From Candidatus Gallimonas merdigallinarum (GTDB taxonomy: Bacteria; Bacillota; Clostridia; Christensenellales; Borkfalkiaceae), in NCBI GenBank assembly GCA_904373325.1, contig CAJFFP010000016.1, positions 56,310 through 120,309 on the forward strand: a stretch of DNA of 64,000 nt, read 5' to 3'. Made by a program: the position numbers and the translations under genes. The notes below the pieces were generated by a model. That model had not been told where the DNA came from. It saw nothing but the letters and a program-made list of their open reading frames with translations, and made no database searches. Positions 1 to 8,830 of this stretch are shown in pieces (within the stretch, counting starts at the first letter, position 1; each line of letters starts with the position of its first letter).

Positions 1-2
1 GT

Positions 3-110
3 GGACTGCGCGACGAAAAGGTGTTCGGCGACCCGCGTGAAATTTTTGAGTTTTACGAGCAAAAGAAAGGTGCGCAGATTTTCCGTATTCATAATTTATT
101 TTATCGATAG
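3..110 (+). CDS. C-terminal end of an unrecognised protein (partial)
   Basis: An open frame enters from the left edge and ends with TAG at 108-110, giving the last 35 residues of a protein that ends IFRIHNLFYR. The tail is rich in charged and aromatic residues (DPREIFEFYEQKKG). I do not recognise the family from so little sequence. It points the same way as leuCDB. The leuC promoter lies about 30 bases downstream of its stop, so the two need not be co-transcribed. No clear terminator is visible between them. Confidence 0.5.
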   Translation, partial: GLRDEKVFGDPREIFEFYEQKKGAQIFRIHNLFYR

Positions 111-140
111 CCTCTATTCAATAATTCATTTTGCAAATAA

Positions 141-170
141 TTGACGGCAGTATAACATATATGGTATACT
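141..170 (+). promoter_or_regulatory. SigA-type promoter of leuCDB
   Basis: A -35 box TTGACG (141-146), an 18-bp spacer and an extended -10 (TGG before TATACT, 165-170) precede leuC. The predicted 5' leader is only about 26 bases long, so there is no room for a T-box or attenuator. This contrasts with leuA, which has a full T-box leader. Confidence 0.75.
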
Positions 171-202
171 CTTGTCAAACAAAACGAGTAAGGAGATTGC
201 TT

Positions 203-1459
203 ATGGCAATGACGATGACGCAGAAGATCCTTGCGGCGCACGCAGGACTTGACGCGGTAACGGCGGGCCAGCTGATCGTAGCCGATCTCGATATGGCGCT
301 CGCCAACGACATTACCGCGCCCGTCGCCGTAAAAGAGATGGAGAAAGTGGGCGGTCATGTAAAGTATCCCGACCGCGTCGCCCTCGTAATGGATCATTTC
401 ACGCCCAACAAAGATATTAAAGCGGCGTGTCAGGTAAAATGCACGCGCGAGTTCGCAAAGCGCGAACAGGTCAGGAACTTCTTCGACGTGGGGCGCATGG
501 GCATCGAACACGCGCTCCTGCCCGAACAGGGGCTTGTGGGCGCGGGCGACTGCGTGATCGGCGCGGACAGCCACACCTGCACCTACGGCGCGCTGGGCGC
601 GTTCTCGACGGGCGTCGGCTCTACCGACCTCGCCGCGGGCATGATGACGGGGCAGTGCTGGTTCAAAGTTCCCGCCGCCATCCGCTTCGTGCTCAAAGGC
701 GCTCTTCCCAAGTATGTGACGGGTAAAGACCTCATATTACATATCATCGGCATGATCGGCGTGGACGGCGCACTCTACAAGAGCATGGAGTTCACGGGCG
801 AGGGCGTTTCCTCCCTCTCGATGGACGACAGGTTCACCGTGTGCAACATGGCGATCGAGGCGGGCGCGAAGAACGGCATTTTCCCCGTGGACGAACAGAC
901 GCTCGCCTATATGAAGGGCAGATTCCAACGCCCCGTAAAAGTTTACGAGGCGGATGCCGACGCGGAGTATGAAAAGACGATCGAAATCGACCTCTCCGCG
1001 CTGAAACCCACCGTCGCGTTCCCCCACCTTCCGGAAAACACGAAAACGGCGTGGGAGAATATCCCCATCGAGCAGGTCGTCATCGGTTCGTGTACGAACG
1101 GGCGCATCTCCGATTTGCGGCAGGCGGCTGAGATCCTCGACGGCAGACAGGTCGCGGAAAATGTGCGCTGCATCGTCATTCCCGCAACGCAGGAAATCTA
1201 CTTGCAGGCGGTGCGCGAAGGACTTGCGGAGATCTTCGTCAAAGCGGGCGCGGTGCTCTCCACGCCCACCTGCGGACCCTGCCTCGGCGGGCATATGGGC
1301 ATTCTTGCGGACGGCGAAAAGTGCGTTTCCACCACAAACCGCAACTTTGTGGGGCGCATGGGACATATCACGAGCGAGATCTACCTCGCCTCCCCCTACA
1401 CGGCGGCGGCGAGCGCGGTGCTCGGCAGACTTGCTTCGGCTGAGGAGGTTCTCAAATGA
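203..1459 (+). CDS. leuC: 3-isopropylmalate dehydratase large subunit
   Basis: This is the large subunit of isopropylmalate isomerase, which converts 2-isopropylmalate to 3-isopropylmalate in leucine biosynthesis with a [4Fe-4S] cluster. The 418-residue length fits the short HacA-like LeuC class. Diagnostic segments are [20 protein letters not shown] near residue 125, the first cluster cysteine in VIGSCTNGR near residue 296, and the cysteine pair in [11 protein letters not shown] near residue 356. I chose the ATG at 203 because AAGGAG lies seven bases upstream; the frame is open further upstream but without a plausible start. The stop overlaps the leuD start (ATGA), so the two subunits are translationally coupled. 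Confidence 0.96.
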   Translation: MAMTMTQKILAAHAGLDAVTAGQLIVADLDMALANDITAPVAVKEMEKVGGHVKYPDRVALVMDHFTPNKDIKAACQVKCTREFAKREQVRNFFDVGRMGIEHALLPEQGLVGAGDCVIGADSHTCTYGALGAFSTGVGSTDLAAGMMTGQCWFKVPAAIRFVLKGALPKYVTGKDLILHIIGMIGVDGALYKSMEFTGEGVSSLSMDDRFTVCNMAIEAGAKNGIFPVDEQTLAYMKGRFQRPVKVYEADADAEYEKTIEIDLSALKPTVAFPHLPENTKTAWENIPIEQVVIGSCTNGRISDLRQAAEILDGRQVAENVRCIVIPATQEIYLQAVREGLAEIFVKAGAVLSTPTCGPCLGGHMGILADGEKCVSTTNRNFVGRMGHITSEIYLASPYTAAASAVLGRLASAEEVLK

Positions 1460-1935
1460 CGGTAAAAGGCACGGTCCACAAATACGGCAACGACGTCGAT
1501 ACCGACGTCATCATTCCCGCACGGTACTTAAACACCTCCTCGGAGGAAGAGCTTGCCTCCCACTGCATGGAGGACATCGACCCCGAATTTGTCCGCCGCG
1601 TACAGAAGGGCGATATCATCGTGGCGGAAGATAACTTCGGCTGCGGCTCTTCGCGCGAGCACGCCCCCATCGCCATCAAGGCGAGCGGCGTTTCGCTCGT
1701 CATTGCCAACACGTTCGCGCGCATTTTCTACCGCAACGCCATCAATATCGGGCTGCCCATTCTCGAATGCCCCGAGGCGGTCAAGCATATCAGGGCGGGC
1801 GACGTGGTAAGCTGCGACCTTGCAAAGGGCGTCATCACGGACGAGACGACGGGCGAGTCGTTCACCGCGCAGCCCTTCCCCGAATTTATTCAGAAGATCG
1901 TCGACGCGGGCGGACTTTTAAAGTCGCTCAGATAA
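1456..1935 (+). CDS. leuD: 3-isopropylmalate dehydratase small subunit
   Basis: This is the swivel-domain subunit that pairs with LeuC to complete the isomerase active site. At 159 residues it has the usual length for the short LeuD form. The N-terminus carries [16 protein letters not shown], followed by the conserved [15 protein letters not shown] loop near residues 58-72 that contacts substrate. It starts inside the leuC stop codon (4-base overlap) and is followed 46 bases later by leuB, so leuCDB reads as one operon. Confidence 0.96.
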   Translation: MTVKGTVHKYGNDVDTDVIIPARYLNTSSEEELASHCMEDIDPEFVRRVQKGDIIVAEDNFGCGSSREHAPIAIKASGVSLVIANTFARIFYRNAINIGLPILECPEAVKHIRAGDVVSCDLAKGVITDETTGESFTAQPFPEFIQKIVDAGGLLKSLR

Positions 1936-1981
1936 GGCGCATTCCGCCTCTGTCAGAAGAATCGGACATTCAGGAGTTACG

Positions 1982-3070
1982 ATGAAAAAACATATTGCAG
2001 TACTTGCGGGGGACGGCATCGGTCCCGAGATCACGGACGGCGCGATCGCCGTTCTGCAAAAAGTAGGCGAAGCATTCGGACATACGTTCACGTTCGAGCG
2101 GCTGCCCATCGGCATCTGCGCGCTCGAAGAGACGGGCGAACCGCTGCCCGCGCGCACGGTGGAGCGCTGCCTTGCCTCCGATTCCGTTCTGCTCGGCGCA
2201 GTCGGCGGCGCGGTCGGCGACAAGCGCATTCTGGCGCTCCCCGCCGAAAAACGCCCCGAGGCGGGCTTGCTCGCCATCCGCAAGGCGCTCGGGCTGTATT
2301 CCAATATCCGCCCCGCCAAGCTGTGGAAGGCGCTTGCAGACGCCTCTCCGCTCAGAAAGGAGCTCGTCGAGAACGGGATCGAGATCATCGTCGTGCGCGA
2401 GCTGACGGGCGGCATCTACTTCGGCGAGCGCGGCGTGCGCGAGGACGCGGACATGGGTACGACGGCGTGGGATACCGAACAGTATTCCGTGAAGGAGATC
2501 GAACGCATTACCAAGATCGCGTGCGAACTTGCCATGAAGCGCACCAAGCGCATTATTTCGGTGGATAAGGCGAACGTGCTCGAAAGCTCCCGCCTGTGGC
2601 GCAGGACCGTCCACGCCTATGCGGAGGCGCACTACCCCGAAGTCACCGTGACGGATATGCTCGTGGACAACGCGGCGATGCAGATCGTGAAAAATCCCGC
2701 GCAGTTCGATATTCTGCTCACGTCCAATATGTTCGGCGACATTCTCTCGGACGAAGCCGCGCAGGTGACGGGGTCGATCGGAATGCTCGCCTCCTCGTCG
2801 CTCGGCGACACCGCCCGCGGGCTGTACGAACCCATTCACGGGTCCGCGCCCGACATTGCGGGGCAGGACAAGGCGAACCCCATTGCGACCATTCTCTCGG
2901 CGGCGATGATGCTGCGCGATTCCTTCGGACTGACTGCGGAGTGCGCGGCGGTGGAAAACGCCGTTGCAGCCGTGCTCGACGAGGGCTGGCGCACGGCGGA
3001 CATCTTCTCCGAGGGCATGAAACTGACGGGCTGCAAGCAGATGGCGCAGCTCATCGCCGATAAAATCTGA
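1982..3070 (+). CDS. leuB: 3-isopropylmalate dehydrogenase
   Basis: This NAD-dependent enzyme oxidatively decarboxylates 3-isopropylmalate to 2-oxoisocaproate, the third leucine-specific step. At 362 residues it is full length. Family motifs visible are [12 protein letters not shown], the metal and substrate region [21 protein letters not shown] followed by [11 protein letters not shown], and the NAD-binding segment [18 protein letters not shown]. It is the last gene of the leuCDB operon. The 92-base gap to the next gene contains GC-rich imperfect inverted repeats but no classical U-tract terminator. Confidence 0.96.
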   Translation: MKKHIAVLAGDGIGPEITDGAIAVLQKVGEAFGHTFTFERLPIGICALEETGEPLPARTVERCLASDSVLLGAVGGAVGDKRILALPAEKRPEAGLLAIRKALGLYSNIRPAKLWKALADASPLRKELVENGIEIIVVRELTGGIYFGERGVREDADMGTTAWDTEQYSVKEIERITKIACELAMKRTKRIISVDKANVLESSRLWRRTVHAYAEAHYPEVTVTDMLVDNAAMQIVKNPAQFDILLTSNMFGDILSDEAAQVTGSIGMLASSSLGDTARGLYEPIHGSAPDIAGQDKANPIATILSAAMMLRDSFGLTAECAAVENAVAAVLDEGWRTADIFSEGMKLTGCKQMAQLIADKI

Positions 3071-3162
3071 ATTTTTAAGCGGTTATCTGCGGCGCGGTCT
3101 CTGCGCCGCTTCGGCGCGTTTTCCGCCGCAGACGCCGCACCCGAATTACGGAGAACAACAGC

Positions 3163-3840
3163 ATGAGCATTTCCCAGAACGTAAAAACCCTGCTCGACGA
3201 ACTGCGGGCGGGGAACGGATACGGCGAGCCTGTCACGCTGGTCGCCGCGACCAAGACGCGCACCCCCGAAGAGATCAACGAGGCGATCGCGGCGGGCATC
3301 ACCGACATCGGCGAGAACAAAGTACAGGAATTCCGCGATAAGTTCGACGCCGTGCAGGGCGGAAACCGCCACTTTATCGGGCATTTACAGACGAACAAGA
3401 TCAAATATCTCGTGGGCAGGACGTACCTCATTCAGTCGCTCGACAGAGACGAGCTTGCCGAAGAACTCTCCAAACGCTGCCAAAGAGCCAACGTCACGCA
3501 GGACGTGCTCATTGAAGTGAATATCGGCTGCGAGGAGTCCAAGAGCGGCTATCCCCTTCAAGAGGCGTGGGCGGCGTACGAGCGTATCCGCGGCACGCAG
3601 GGGCTGCGCGTGCGCGGCTTCATGGCGATGCTCCCCCTTGCAGGCGGCGAAGAGGAGCTTGCCGCGCTCGTAAAGGAGATGCGCGCGCTCTTTGAACGCG
3701 CCAAGGCGCAGGACGAAAATATCCGCTGGCTCTCCATGGGCATGAGCGGCGATTGGAAGCTCTGCCTCAGACATGGCGCCAACATGATCCGTCTCGGAAC
3801 AGCCATTTTCGGCGAACGGCACTACGCACCCGCGGAATAA
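3163..3840 (+). CDS. yggS: YggS/PROSC-family pyridoxal phosphate homeostasis protein
   Basis: This is a single-domain PLP-binding TIM-barrel protein that buffers the PLP pool; it has no known catalytic activity. The PLP lysine lies in VAATKTRTPEEI (about residue 32), followed by GENKVQEF, FIGHLQTNKIK and the phosphate-binding end SMGMSGDWKLCLRHGANMIR then LGTAIFG. At 225 residues it has the family's usual length. In other Firmicutes this gene usually sits next to sepF/ylm genes; here it follows leuB. A GGAG-containing stretch precedes the ATG. Confidence 0.93.
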   Translation: MSISQNVKTLLDELRAGNGYGEPVTLVAATKTRTPEEINEAIAAGITDIGENKVQEFRDKFDAVQGGNRHFIGHLQTNKIKYLVGRTYLIQSLDRDELAEELSKRCQRANVTQDVLIEVNIGCEESKSGYPLQEAWAAYERIRGTQGLRVRGFMAMLPLAGGEEELAALVKEMRALFERAKAQDENIRWLSMGMSGDWKLCLRHGANMIRLGTAIFGERHYAPAE

Positions 3841-3873
3841 TTCCCGCGATCAGCACATACTCAAAGAAGAACT

Positions 3874-4749
3874 ATGCCATCCTCTATCACGCACGCGCTC
3901 ATCGCAGAAGAGGCGAAAGAGCGCCTTCCGCAAGACATCAAAGACATTCTCGACGGCGCGCCCGACGCGTTTTTTCTGGGCGCGCAGGGTCCCGATCCCT
4001 TCTTTTTCGCCACGGCTTCCAAAGAGGGGCAGAACTTCGGGAAGTTCCTGCACCGCAACAGCGTTTACGAGCTGTTCTGCGCCTTTCTGCACTATCTGGA
4101 AACCGCGCCCGCGGAACTGCGCGGCGCGGCGACCGCGTACTGCCTCGGCTATGTGACCCATTACTGTGCCGACGTGGCGTTCCACCCCTGCGTGTACCGC
4201 TTTATGGAGCAGAACGGGCTGAAAAAGCGCGAGCATCAGCGCATTGAAAACGATTGGGACGTCTATTTCGTGCGCAAACTCCGCGGGAGAGAGGCGGAAC
4301 ACTACCCCTTCCCCGACGTGACCGCGCTCGAAAACGACGTGAAACCGCTCTGGAAGTACGCCTCGGCGGAGCTGGGCAGGAAGATCCCGCACGGCACCAT
4401 GCGGAGCGCGCTGACGGGCTTTGCAAAATTTTTGCGCTTTTTCCATAAAAAGTGCTATTCTTCGCAAAAACGCTGGGCGCGGTTTGACGCGTTCTTTCAT
4501 ATCCGCTCGCTCTCCTGCCTGTACCCCGCGCGCAATCCCGACGAAAAGATCCTGCGCGGCGAGGCGTTCGAGCGCGCCGCCAACGCGGAGGGACTTCCGC
4601 CCGTAAAGTGCGCGGACGATCTGCTGGAACGCGCGGTCTCGCAGAGCGCGTACCGCATGCTGCTCTTCTACCATGCCCTCGGGGGCGCGCCCCTTCCCCG
4701 CGAGGAGTTCGACCGCCATCTGCTGACGGGAAAACACGTTACAGAATAA
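3874..4749 (+). CDS. Zinc-dependent phospholipase C-like protein
   Basis: The 291-residue protein matches the Zn_dep_PLPC pattern. An early histidine sits in MPSSITHALIAEE, followed by FFLGAQGPDPFFF, and then by the metal-ligand helix YCLGYVTHYCADVAFHPCVY at about residues 89-108. It lacks a signal peptide, so unlike secreted alpha-toxin-type enzymes it is probably cytoplasmic; such cytosolic members are widespread in Clostridia and their substrate is unknown. The family call is firm, phospholipase activity is not. The Shine-Dalgarno (AGAAG) is weak. A perfect 16-bp-arm hairpin follows the gene. Confidence 0.75.
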   Translation: MPSSITHALIAEEAKERLPQDIKDILDGAPDAFFLGAQGPDPFFFATASKEGQNFGKFLHRNSVYELFCAFLHYLETAPAELRGAATAYCLGYVTHYCADVAFHPCVYRFMEQNGLKKREHQRIENDWDVYFVRKLRGREAEHYPFPDVTALENDVKPLWKYASAELGRKIPHGTMRSALTGFAKFLRFFHKKCYSSQKRWARFDAFFHIRSLSCLYPARNPDEKILRGEAFERAANAEGLPPVKCADDLLERAVSQSAYRMLLFYHALGGAPLPREEFDRHLLTGKHVTE

Positions 4750-4755
4750 AACACG

Positions 4756-4790
4756 ACGCGCGCCGCGGACACCATGTCCGCGGCGCGCGT
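4756..4790. terminator. Strong bidirectional hairpin between convergent genes
   Basis: A perfect inverted repeat has 16-base arms (4756-4771 and 4775-4790) around a CCA loop. It lies between the convergent phospholipase-like gene and queH. The T-rich tails on both sides are modest (GATTTTC on the plus strand, GTTTTATT on the minus strand), so it could end transcription from both directions. Confidence 0.7.
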
Positions 4791-4812
4791 TCGATTTTCA
4801 GATTCCGTGCGG

Positions 4813-5403
4813 TCAGCCTCGCTTGGAAAACGCGCAGCCGCAGTAGTTCTGACGGTACAGGCAATGCTCCCGCGAAAGGTCGAGAGAATGCTGATAGCCG
4901 CCCCGTTTTTTGAAGTCGGAAGGCAGGTATTCCACGCCGTACCGCTCCCCTGCCTCGAACCCGATGCGGTTGATGAGATCGGCGTTTTTCAGGGGCGAGA
5001 GCGTGAGCGTCGTGCCGAAGAGATCGTACCCGTTCTCCCTTGCCGCCGCCGCGGTATGTTCCAGCCTGAGGCGGAAACAGCGCGCGCACCGCGCGCCGCC
5101 CTCGGGCGCGTCCTCGTACCCCGCCGCAACCGCCGCGAAGTCCTCGGGCGCATAGGCGCAGTCCAGCGCGTCCGCCCAGCCCGTCTCGCCGATCAGGCGG
5201 AGAAGCTCCGCCCTGCGCTTTTCGTACTCCTCCCGATCGGAGAGATTGGGGTTGTAGAAATACACGGTGACGCGCGTCTTTCCCGCAAGTTCCGAAAGGC
5301 AGTGCGATGCGCACGGCGCGCAGCACGCTTGCAGCAATACGCGCTTTTCCGCCGCCCCTTCGAGCGCGCGGAGCATCAGCGCGTCGTAATTGATCTTGTT
5401 CAT
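4813..5403 (-). CDS. queH: Epoxyqueuosine reductase QueH
   Basis: This protein carries out the last step of queuosine synthesis, reducing epoxyqueuosine in tRNA. QueH (DUF208) is the non-cobalamin alternative to QueG. Visible signatures are the N-terminal cysteine cluster LLQACCAPCASH (about residues 23-34), the ATP-pyrophosphatase-like YFYNPNLSDREEYEKR, and a second cysteine pair in GARCARCFRLRLE. At 196 residues it is full length. Its ATG overlaps the leuA stop (ATGA), so it is translationally coupled to leuA and should respond to the leucine T-box, an odd regulatory partner for a tRNA modification enzyme. Confidence 0.9.
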   Translation of the reverse strand: MNKINYDALMLRALEGAAEKRVLLQACCAPCASHCLSELAGKTRVTVYFYNPNLSDREEYEKRRAELLRLIGETGWADALDCAYAPEDFAAVAAGYEDAPEGGARCARCFRLRLEHTAAAARENGYDLFGTTLTLSPLKNADLINRIGFEAGERYGVEYLPSDFKKRGGYQHSLDLSREHCLYRQNYCGCAFSKRG

Positions 5404-7055
5404 GCGTCGAGAAGGTTATTCAGCGCCGAAACGAGCGCCTGCACCGACGAACGGGTGATGTCCGAATTTTCGCCCGCGCCCCAGAATACACGCTCGCGGC
5501 TCTCCACGCCCAGATAGCTGATCGCCTGCGCGAAAGACCCCGAAGAGAGCGCGTGCTGTTCGTACCCCGTTAAGTTGTACTGCACGCCGAAATGCTTTTT
5601 GAGCGCGTTGGAGACGGCGTCCAGACGCCCGTTGCCCGTCGCCTCGACGACGGTCTTTTTCTCCCCTTCCACGATCTCCACGATGGCGGTGATGCCGTTC
5701 TCCTGCCTGTAATGGACCTCTCCGAGATCGAAGTGCGCGCGGGGCGTGAGGAACTTCTTCCCGAACACCTCGAAGATTTCGGGCGCTTTCAGCTCGCGGT
5801 GCTCCACGTCGGAGACGTGCTTGACGGCGTAGCTCATCGCCTCTTTCATGCGCATGGGAAGTTTGATGCCGTAGGCGTGTTCGAGGACGTACCCGACGCC
5901 GCCCTTGCCCGACTGCGAATTGATGCGGATGACGTCGGAATCGTACTCCCTGCCCACGTCTTTGGGGTCGATGGGAAGGTAGGGAACGTCCCACACGGTG
6001 CGCCCCGTCTCCTCGCGGAACTTCATGCCCTTGGCGATGGCGTCCTGATGAGAGCCGGAGAACGCCGCGAACACCAGCTCGCCCGCATACGGCTGACGGG
6101 GGGAGATCTGCATATTCGTATAGCCCTGATAGAGCGCCGCCACATAGGGCATATTGGAGAAATCCAGCTTGGGGTCGACGCCCTGCGAATACATATTCAT
6201 GGCAAGCGTGACGACGTCGCAGTTGCCCGTACGCTCGCCGTTGCCGAAGAGCGTCCCCTCCACGCGGTCCGCGCCCGCAAGAAGCCCGAACTCCGCCGTA
6301 GCGACGCCCGAACCGCGGTCGTTGTGCGGATGCAGCGAGATGACGACGTTTTCGCGGTATTTCAGATGCTTGTGCATATATTCGATCTGCTGCGCGTAGA
6401 CGTGCGGCATGGCGTTTTCCACCGTGGCGGGCAGATTGATGATCGCCTTTCTGTCCGCGGTCGGCTGCCATACGTCGAGCACCGCGTTGCATACTTCGAG
6501 CGCGTATTCGGGTTCCGTACCCGTAAAGCTCTCGGGCGAATATTCAAAGCGGTAGTTCGCGCCCGCCTCGTCCGTCAGTTTTTTGAGGAGCTTCGCGCCG
6601 TCCACGGCGATCTGCTTGATCTCCTCCTTCCCCTTGCGGAACACCTGCTCGCGCTGGGCGACGGAAGTGGAATTGTACACGTGTACGATGACGTTCTTTG
6701 CGCCGCGGATGGCTTCAAACGTCTTTTTGATGATGTGTTCGCGCGCCTGCGTCAGGACCTGAATGGTCACGTCGTCGGGAATGAGATTACGGTCGATGAG
6801 CGCGCGCAGAAAGTCGTACTCCGTTTCGCTCGCGGCGGGGAACCCCACCTCGATCTCCTTGAAGCCGATCTCCACGAGAAGGTTGAAAAATTCGAGCTTG
6901 GTTTCCAGCCCCATCGGCTCGATGAGCGCCTGATTGCCGTCGCGCAGATCCACGCTGCACCACACGGGCGCGCGCTCCACCATGCTCTTTTCCGCCCAAT
7001 CCATGCACCGTTCGGGGGGCAGAATAAACTGTCTGCAATACTTTTTCACGTTCAT
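5400..7055 (-). CDS. leuA: 2-isopropylmalate synthase (long, LeuA2-type)
   Basis: This enzyme condenses acetyl-CoA with 2-oxoisovalerate, the committed step of leucine synthesis. At 551 residues and with the opening region MDWAEKSMVERAPVWCSVDL followed by RDGNQAL, it belongs to the yeast/actinobacterial-type branch rather than the shorter common LeuA. The HMGL-like barrel contains HPHNDRGSGVATAEFGLLAG, and about the last 120 residues form the allosteric leucine-feedback domain. GAGAGGTGACG precedes the ATG. It is transcribed separately from leuCDB behind a T-box, so the leucine pathway is split between two promoters of different logic. Confidence 0.95.
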   Translation of the reverse strand: MNVKKYCRQFILPPERCMDWAEKSMVERAPVWCSVDLRDGNQALIEPMGLETKLEFFNLLVEIGFKEIEVGFPAASETEYDFLRALIDRNLIPDDVTIQVLTQAREHIIKKTFEAIRGAKNVIVHVYNSTSVAQREQVFRKGKEEIKQIAVDGAKLLKKLTDEAGANYRFEYSPESFTGTEPEYALEVCNAVLDVWQPTADRKAIINLPATVENAMPHVYAQQIEYMHKHLKYRENVVISLHPHNDRGSGVATAEFGLLAGADRVEGTLFGNGERTGNCDVVTLAMNMYSQGVDPKLDFSNMPYVAALYQGYTNMQISPRQPYAGELVFAAFSGSHQDAIAKGMKFREETGRTVWDVPYLPIDPKDVGREYDSDVIRINSQSGKGGVGYVLEHAYGIKLPMRMKEAMSYAVKHVSDVEHRELKAPEIFEVFGKKFLTPRAHFDLGEVHYRQENGITAIVEIVEGEKKTVVEATGNGRLDAVSNALKKHFGVQYNLTGYEQHALSSGSFAQAISYLGVESRERVFWGAGENSDITRSSVQALVSALNNLLDA

Positions 7056-7090
7056 ATCGTCACCTCTCTCTTTTTTGCCGCTTCGCCGAA

Positions 7091-7348
7091 TGAAAAAAGC
7101 GTCTCTTTCTTCCGAAAGAGACGCTTATCTTCGCGCGGTACCACTCTTTTTGCGGGAAAATCCCGCCCCTCTGCGGGCACAATCATGCCCTTCCCCCGTA
7201 ACGGTGGGATTCCGTTCCTCCTTACTCCGCGTTCGGGAGGACCGCTCTGCGGCGAGTTCGCCCCTCCGCCTCTGCCGTCTCGCACCAGCCGACGGCTCTC
7301 TGAAAGCAGGCATGAAAAGGTTACTGTTCCGCTTCACAGCGTTATCTT
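7091..7348 (-). promoter_or_regulatory. Leucine-specific T-box leader with terminator
   Basis: The leader contains the T-box sequence AGAGTGGTACCGCG (7134-7147, minus strand), which pairs with the uncharged tRNA acceptor end. It is followed by a terminator hairpin with 11-base arms and a run of six T (7091-7124). Upstream there is an apical stem I hairpin preceded by AGAGAG with a GGTG..GA loop. On its 3' side the specifier loop reads GCGAA-CTC, with CTC at 7254-7256, a leucine codon. Uncharged tRNA-Leu(GAG) would stabilise the antiterminator and turn on leuA-queH. Confidence 0.92.
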
Positions 7349-7354
7349 ACTACC

Positions 7355-7383
7355 ATAATAGCACACGCTCGCCCGAAATGCAA
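7355..7383 (-). promoter_or_regulatory. SigA-type promoter of leuA-queH
   Basis: A -35 TTGCAT (7378-7383) and -10 TATTAT (7355-7360) are separated by 17 bp on the minus strand, placing the start near 7348 at the 5' end of the T-box leader. The promoter begins only 17 bases past the rubrerythrin stop. I see no convincing terminator in between, so readthrough from rubrerythrin into the T-box is possible. Confidence 0.7.
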
Positions 7384-7399
7384 GCGATTTCAGAAATTT

Positions 7400-7939
7400 T
7401 TAGTAATTTTCGGGCTTGACTTGGAAATAGGACTGCGGGTGCGCGCAGACGGGGCAGACTTCGGGCGCCTCGCTCGCCTTGACGATCGCGCCGCAGTTGA
7501 GGCACTGCCAATACACTTCGCCGTCCTTTACGAACACTTTGCCCTCTTCCACGTTTTTGAGGAGTTTGAGATAGCGCACCTCGTGCTCCTTCTCGACGGA
7601 AGCGACCTTCTCGAACATGGTCGCGATCGCGTCGAATCCCTCTTCGCGCGCGACTTTTGCGAACGTGGGATACATATCCGACCACTCGTCGTTCTCGCCC
7701 GCCGCCGCGGCTTTCAGGTTCTCCGCCGTCGTGCCGATTCCGCCCGCAATGAGCTTATACCACATTTTCGCGTGCTCGCGCTCGTTGCCCGAGGTCTCCT
7801 CGAAGATCGCCGCGATCTGATTGTAGCCGTCCTTCTTTGCCTTGGATGCAAAATAGGCGTACTTGTTCGTCGCCATGCTCTCCCCCGCAAACGCCGCCAT
7901 CAGATTTTCCAACGTCTTGCTTCCTTTCAGTTCCTTCAT
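7400..7939 (-). CDS. rbr: Rubrerythrin
   Basis: This non-haem diiron peroxidase of anaerobes removes hydrogen peroxide. At 179 residues it has the classical two-domain layout. The N-terminal four-helix ferritin-like domain carries two ExxH motifs (EREHAKMWY and EKEHEVRYL). The C-terminal rubredoxin domain has paired cysteines in WQCLNCG and [11 protein letters not shown]. An AAAGGAGAAAGG ribosome site precedes the ATG. It lies 30 bases downstream of a Fur/PerR-family regulator in the same direction, the usual pairing for peroxide-responsive control. Confidence 0.95.
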   Translation of the reverse strand: MKELKGSKTLENLMAAFAGESMATNKYAYFASKAKKDGYNQIAAIFEETSGNEREHAKMWYKLIAGGIGTTAENLKAAAAGENDEWSDMYPTFAKVAREEGFDAIATMFEKVASVEKEHEVRYLKLLKNVEEGKVFVKDGEVYWQCLNCGAIVKASEAPEVCPVCAHPQSYFQVKPENY

Positions 7940-7969
7940 AACCTTTCTCCTTTGATTTCATTTGCGTTT

Positions 7970-8359
7970 TCACGCATTCGTTTTCTGACTGCAATCGGCG
8001 CACACGCCGTAAAATTCCACCTCGCACCCGTCGATGCGGAATCCGTTGCTCCGCGCCGTCTGCGCAATGGCGGAAAAGTCGGGCAGGAACACGTCGCATA
8101 CCCGTCCGCAGACGCGGCACCTGCCGTGCGCGTGCGGTTCGAGCGTGTGATCGTAGCGCGTATCGCTGTCCGCAAGCGTCACGCGGCGCACCTGTCCGCC
8201 CGCCGCAAACCCGCCGAGCACGCGGAACACCGTCCCCCGCGATACGGTAGGATGTTCGCTGTGTACGCGCTCGTAGACCTCCGTCGCCGTCGGGTGATCG
8301 AGCCGCGTGAGCGCGTCGTAGACCATCTGTTTTTGTCTGGTATTGCGCACCGCGCCCAT
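7970..8359 (-). CDS. perR: Fur-family regulator, PerR-like
   Basis: This is a 129-residue winged-helix metalloregulator. The N-terminal helix-turn-helix spans NTRQKQMVYDALTRLDHPTA and the recognition part reads SRGTVFRVL. The dimerisation half has YDHTLEPHAHGRCRVCGRVC and a second cysteine pair in YGVCADCSQ, typical of the structural zinc site. The ATG at 8359 is preceded by AAAGGAGAGG; an upstream in-frame ATG lies within the promoter and is rejected. Linkage to rubrerythrin favours PerR (peroxide sensing) over Fur or Zur; the assignment within the family is inference. It is probably autoregulated through the inverted repeat at 8372-8384. Confidence 0.82.
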   Translation of the reverse strand: MGAVRNTRQKQMVYDALTRLDHPTATEVYERVHSEHPTVSRGTVFRVLGGFAAGGQVRRVTLADSDTRYDHTLEPHAHGRCRVCGRVCDVFLPDFSAIAQTARSNGFRIDGCEVEFYGVCADCSQKTNA

Positions 8360-8371
8360 AGCCTCTCCTTT

Positions 8372-8422
8372 AATAAGACTTATTCTTGATAAGAGTATAG
8401 CACAAAAAAGGAAGGCTGTCAA
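8372..8422 (-). promoter_or_regulatory. perR-rbr promoter with Fur/PerR-like operator
   Basis: A consensus promoter has TTGACA (8417-8422), a 17-bp spacer and TATACT (8394-8399), with the start near 8387. Just downstream the sequence AATAAG-A-CTTATT (8372-8384) is a perfect 6-1-6 inverted repeat of the kind bound by Fur-family dimers, well placed to block transcription. The -35 box lies inside the loop and arm of the terminator hairpin that ends the upstream operon. Confidence 0.75.
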
Positions 8423-8429
8423 GCCTTCC
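8404..8429 (-). terminator. Terminator of ruvX-DUF1292 overlapping the perR promoter
   Basis: The inverted repeat has arms GGAAGGCT and AGCCTTCC (8410-8429) and a six-T tract on the minus strand. It follows the DUF1292 gene. Its loop and arm contain the TTGACA of the perR promoter, so terminator and promoter share bases. Confidence 0.75.
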
Positions 8430-8479
8430 CGTGAAAATATTCTCGGTTTTCTCCGCGCCCGACGCGCACGGCTGCGGGT

Positions 8480-8818
8480 TTATTCGTTCCCGCCGTCCAG
8501 CTCGGCGGCTTCGTCGGCGTCCTCGAAGTCCTCGTACTGCGCGCAGAACTCGGCGAACACCTCGTCCAGCTCATCGTCGTCCTCGATCTGCACGAGCCGC
8601 TCGTCGTCCTCTTCGCCCTCGATGCGGTAGATGGCGACTTCCTCGCCCTCGTCGTCCTCGTCCGATTCCTCCGCGTCCTTGATCTCGGTGAGCGCGCAAT
8701 ACCAGCCCCCCTTGTACTCGAAGGTCATCAGATGCTCGAAACGGAAGGTGTTGCCGTCGTCGTCCACAAGCTCGACGATGTTTTCTTCCTCGTTGTAATC
8801 GTTGCGTTCCTCTTTCAT
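8480..8818 (-). CDS. DUF1292-family acidic protein
   Basis: This is a 112-residue, very acidic protein. The N-terminal core NIVELVDDDGNTFRFEHLMT followed by FEYKGGWYCAL matches the DUF1292 (YrzB-like) family of Firmicutes, which commonly sits beside ruvX and mtnN/udk genes. No catalytic function is known. The middle and C-terminus are runs of Asp and Glu and are likely disordered. It begins 12 bases after ruvX with a GGAG ribosome site, so the two form an operon. Confidence 0.85.
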   Translation of the reverse strand: MKEERNDYNEEENIVELVDDDGNTFRFEHLMTFEYKGGWYCALTEIKDAEESDEDDEGEEVAIYRIEGEEDDERLVQIEDDDELDEVFAEFCAQYEDFEDADEAAELDGGNE

Positions 8819-8830
8819 GTCTGCTTCTCC

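Noticed and set aside
7072-7358. Short open frames in both directions inside the region upstream of leuA
   Set aside because: The region is fully explained by the T-box leader; the frames have no ribosome sites and cross the terminator.
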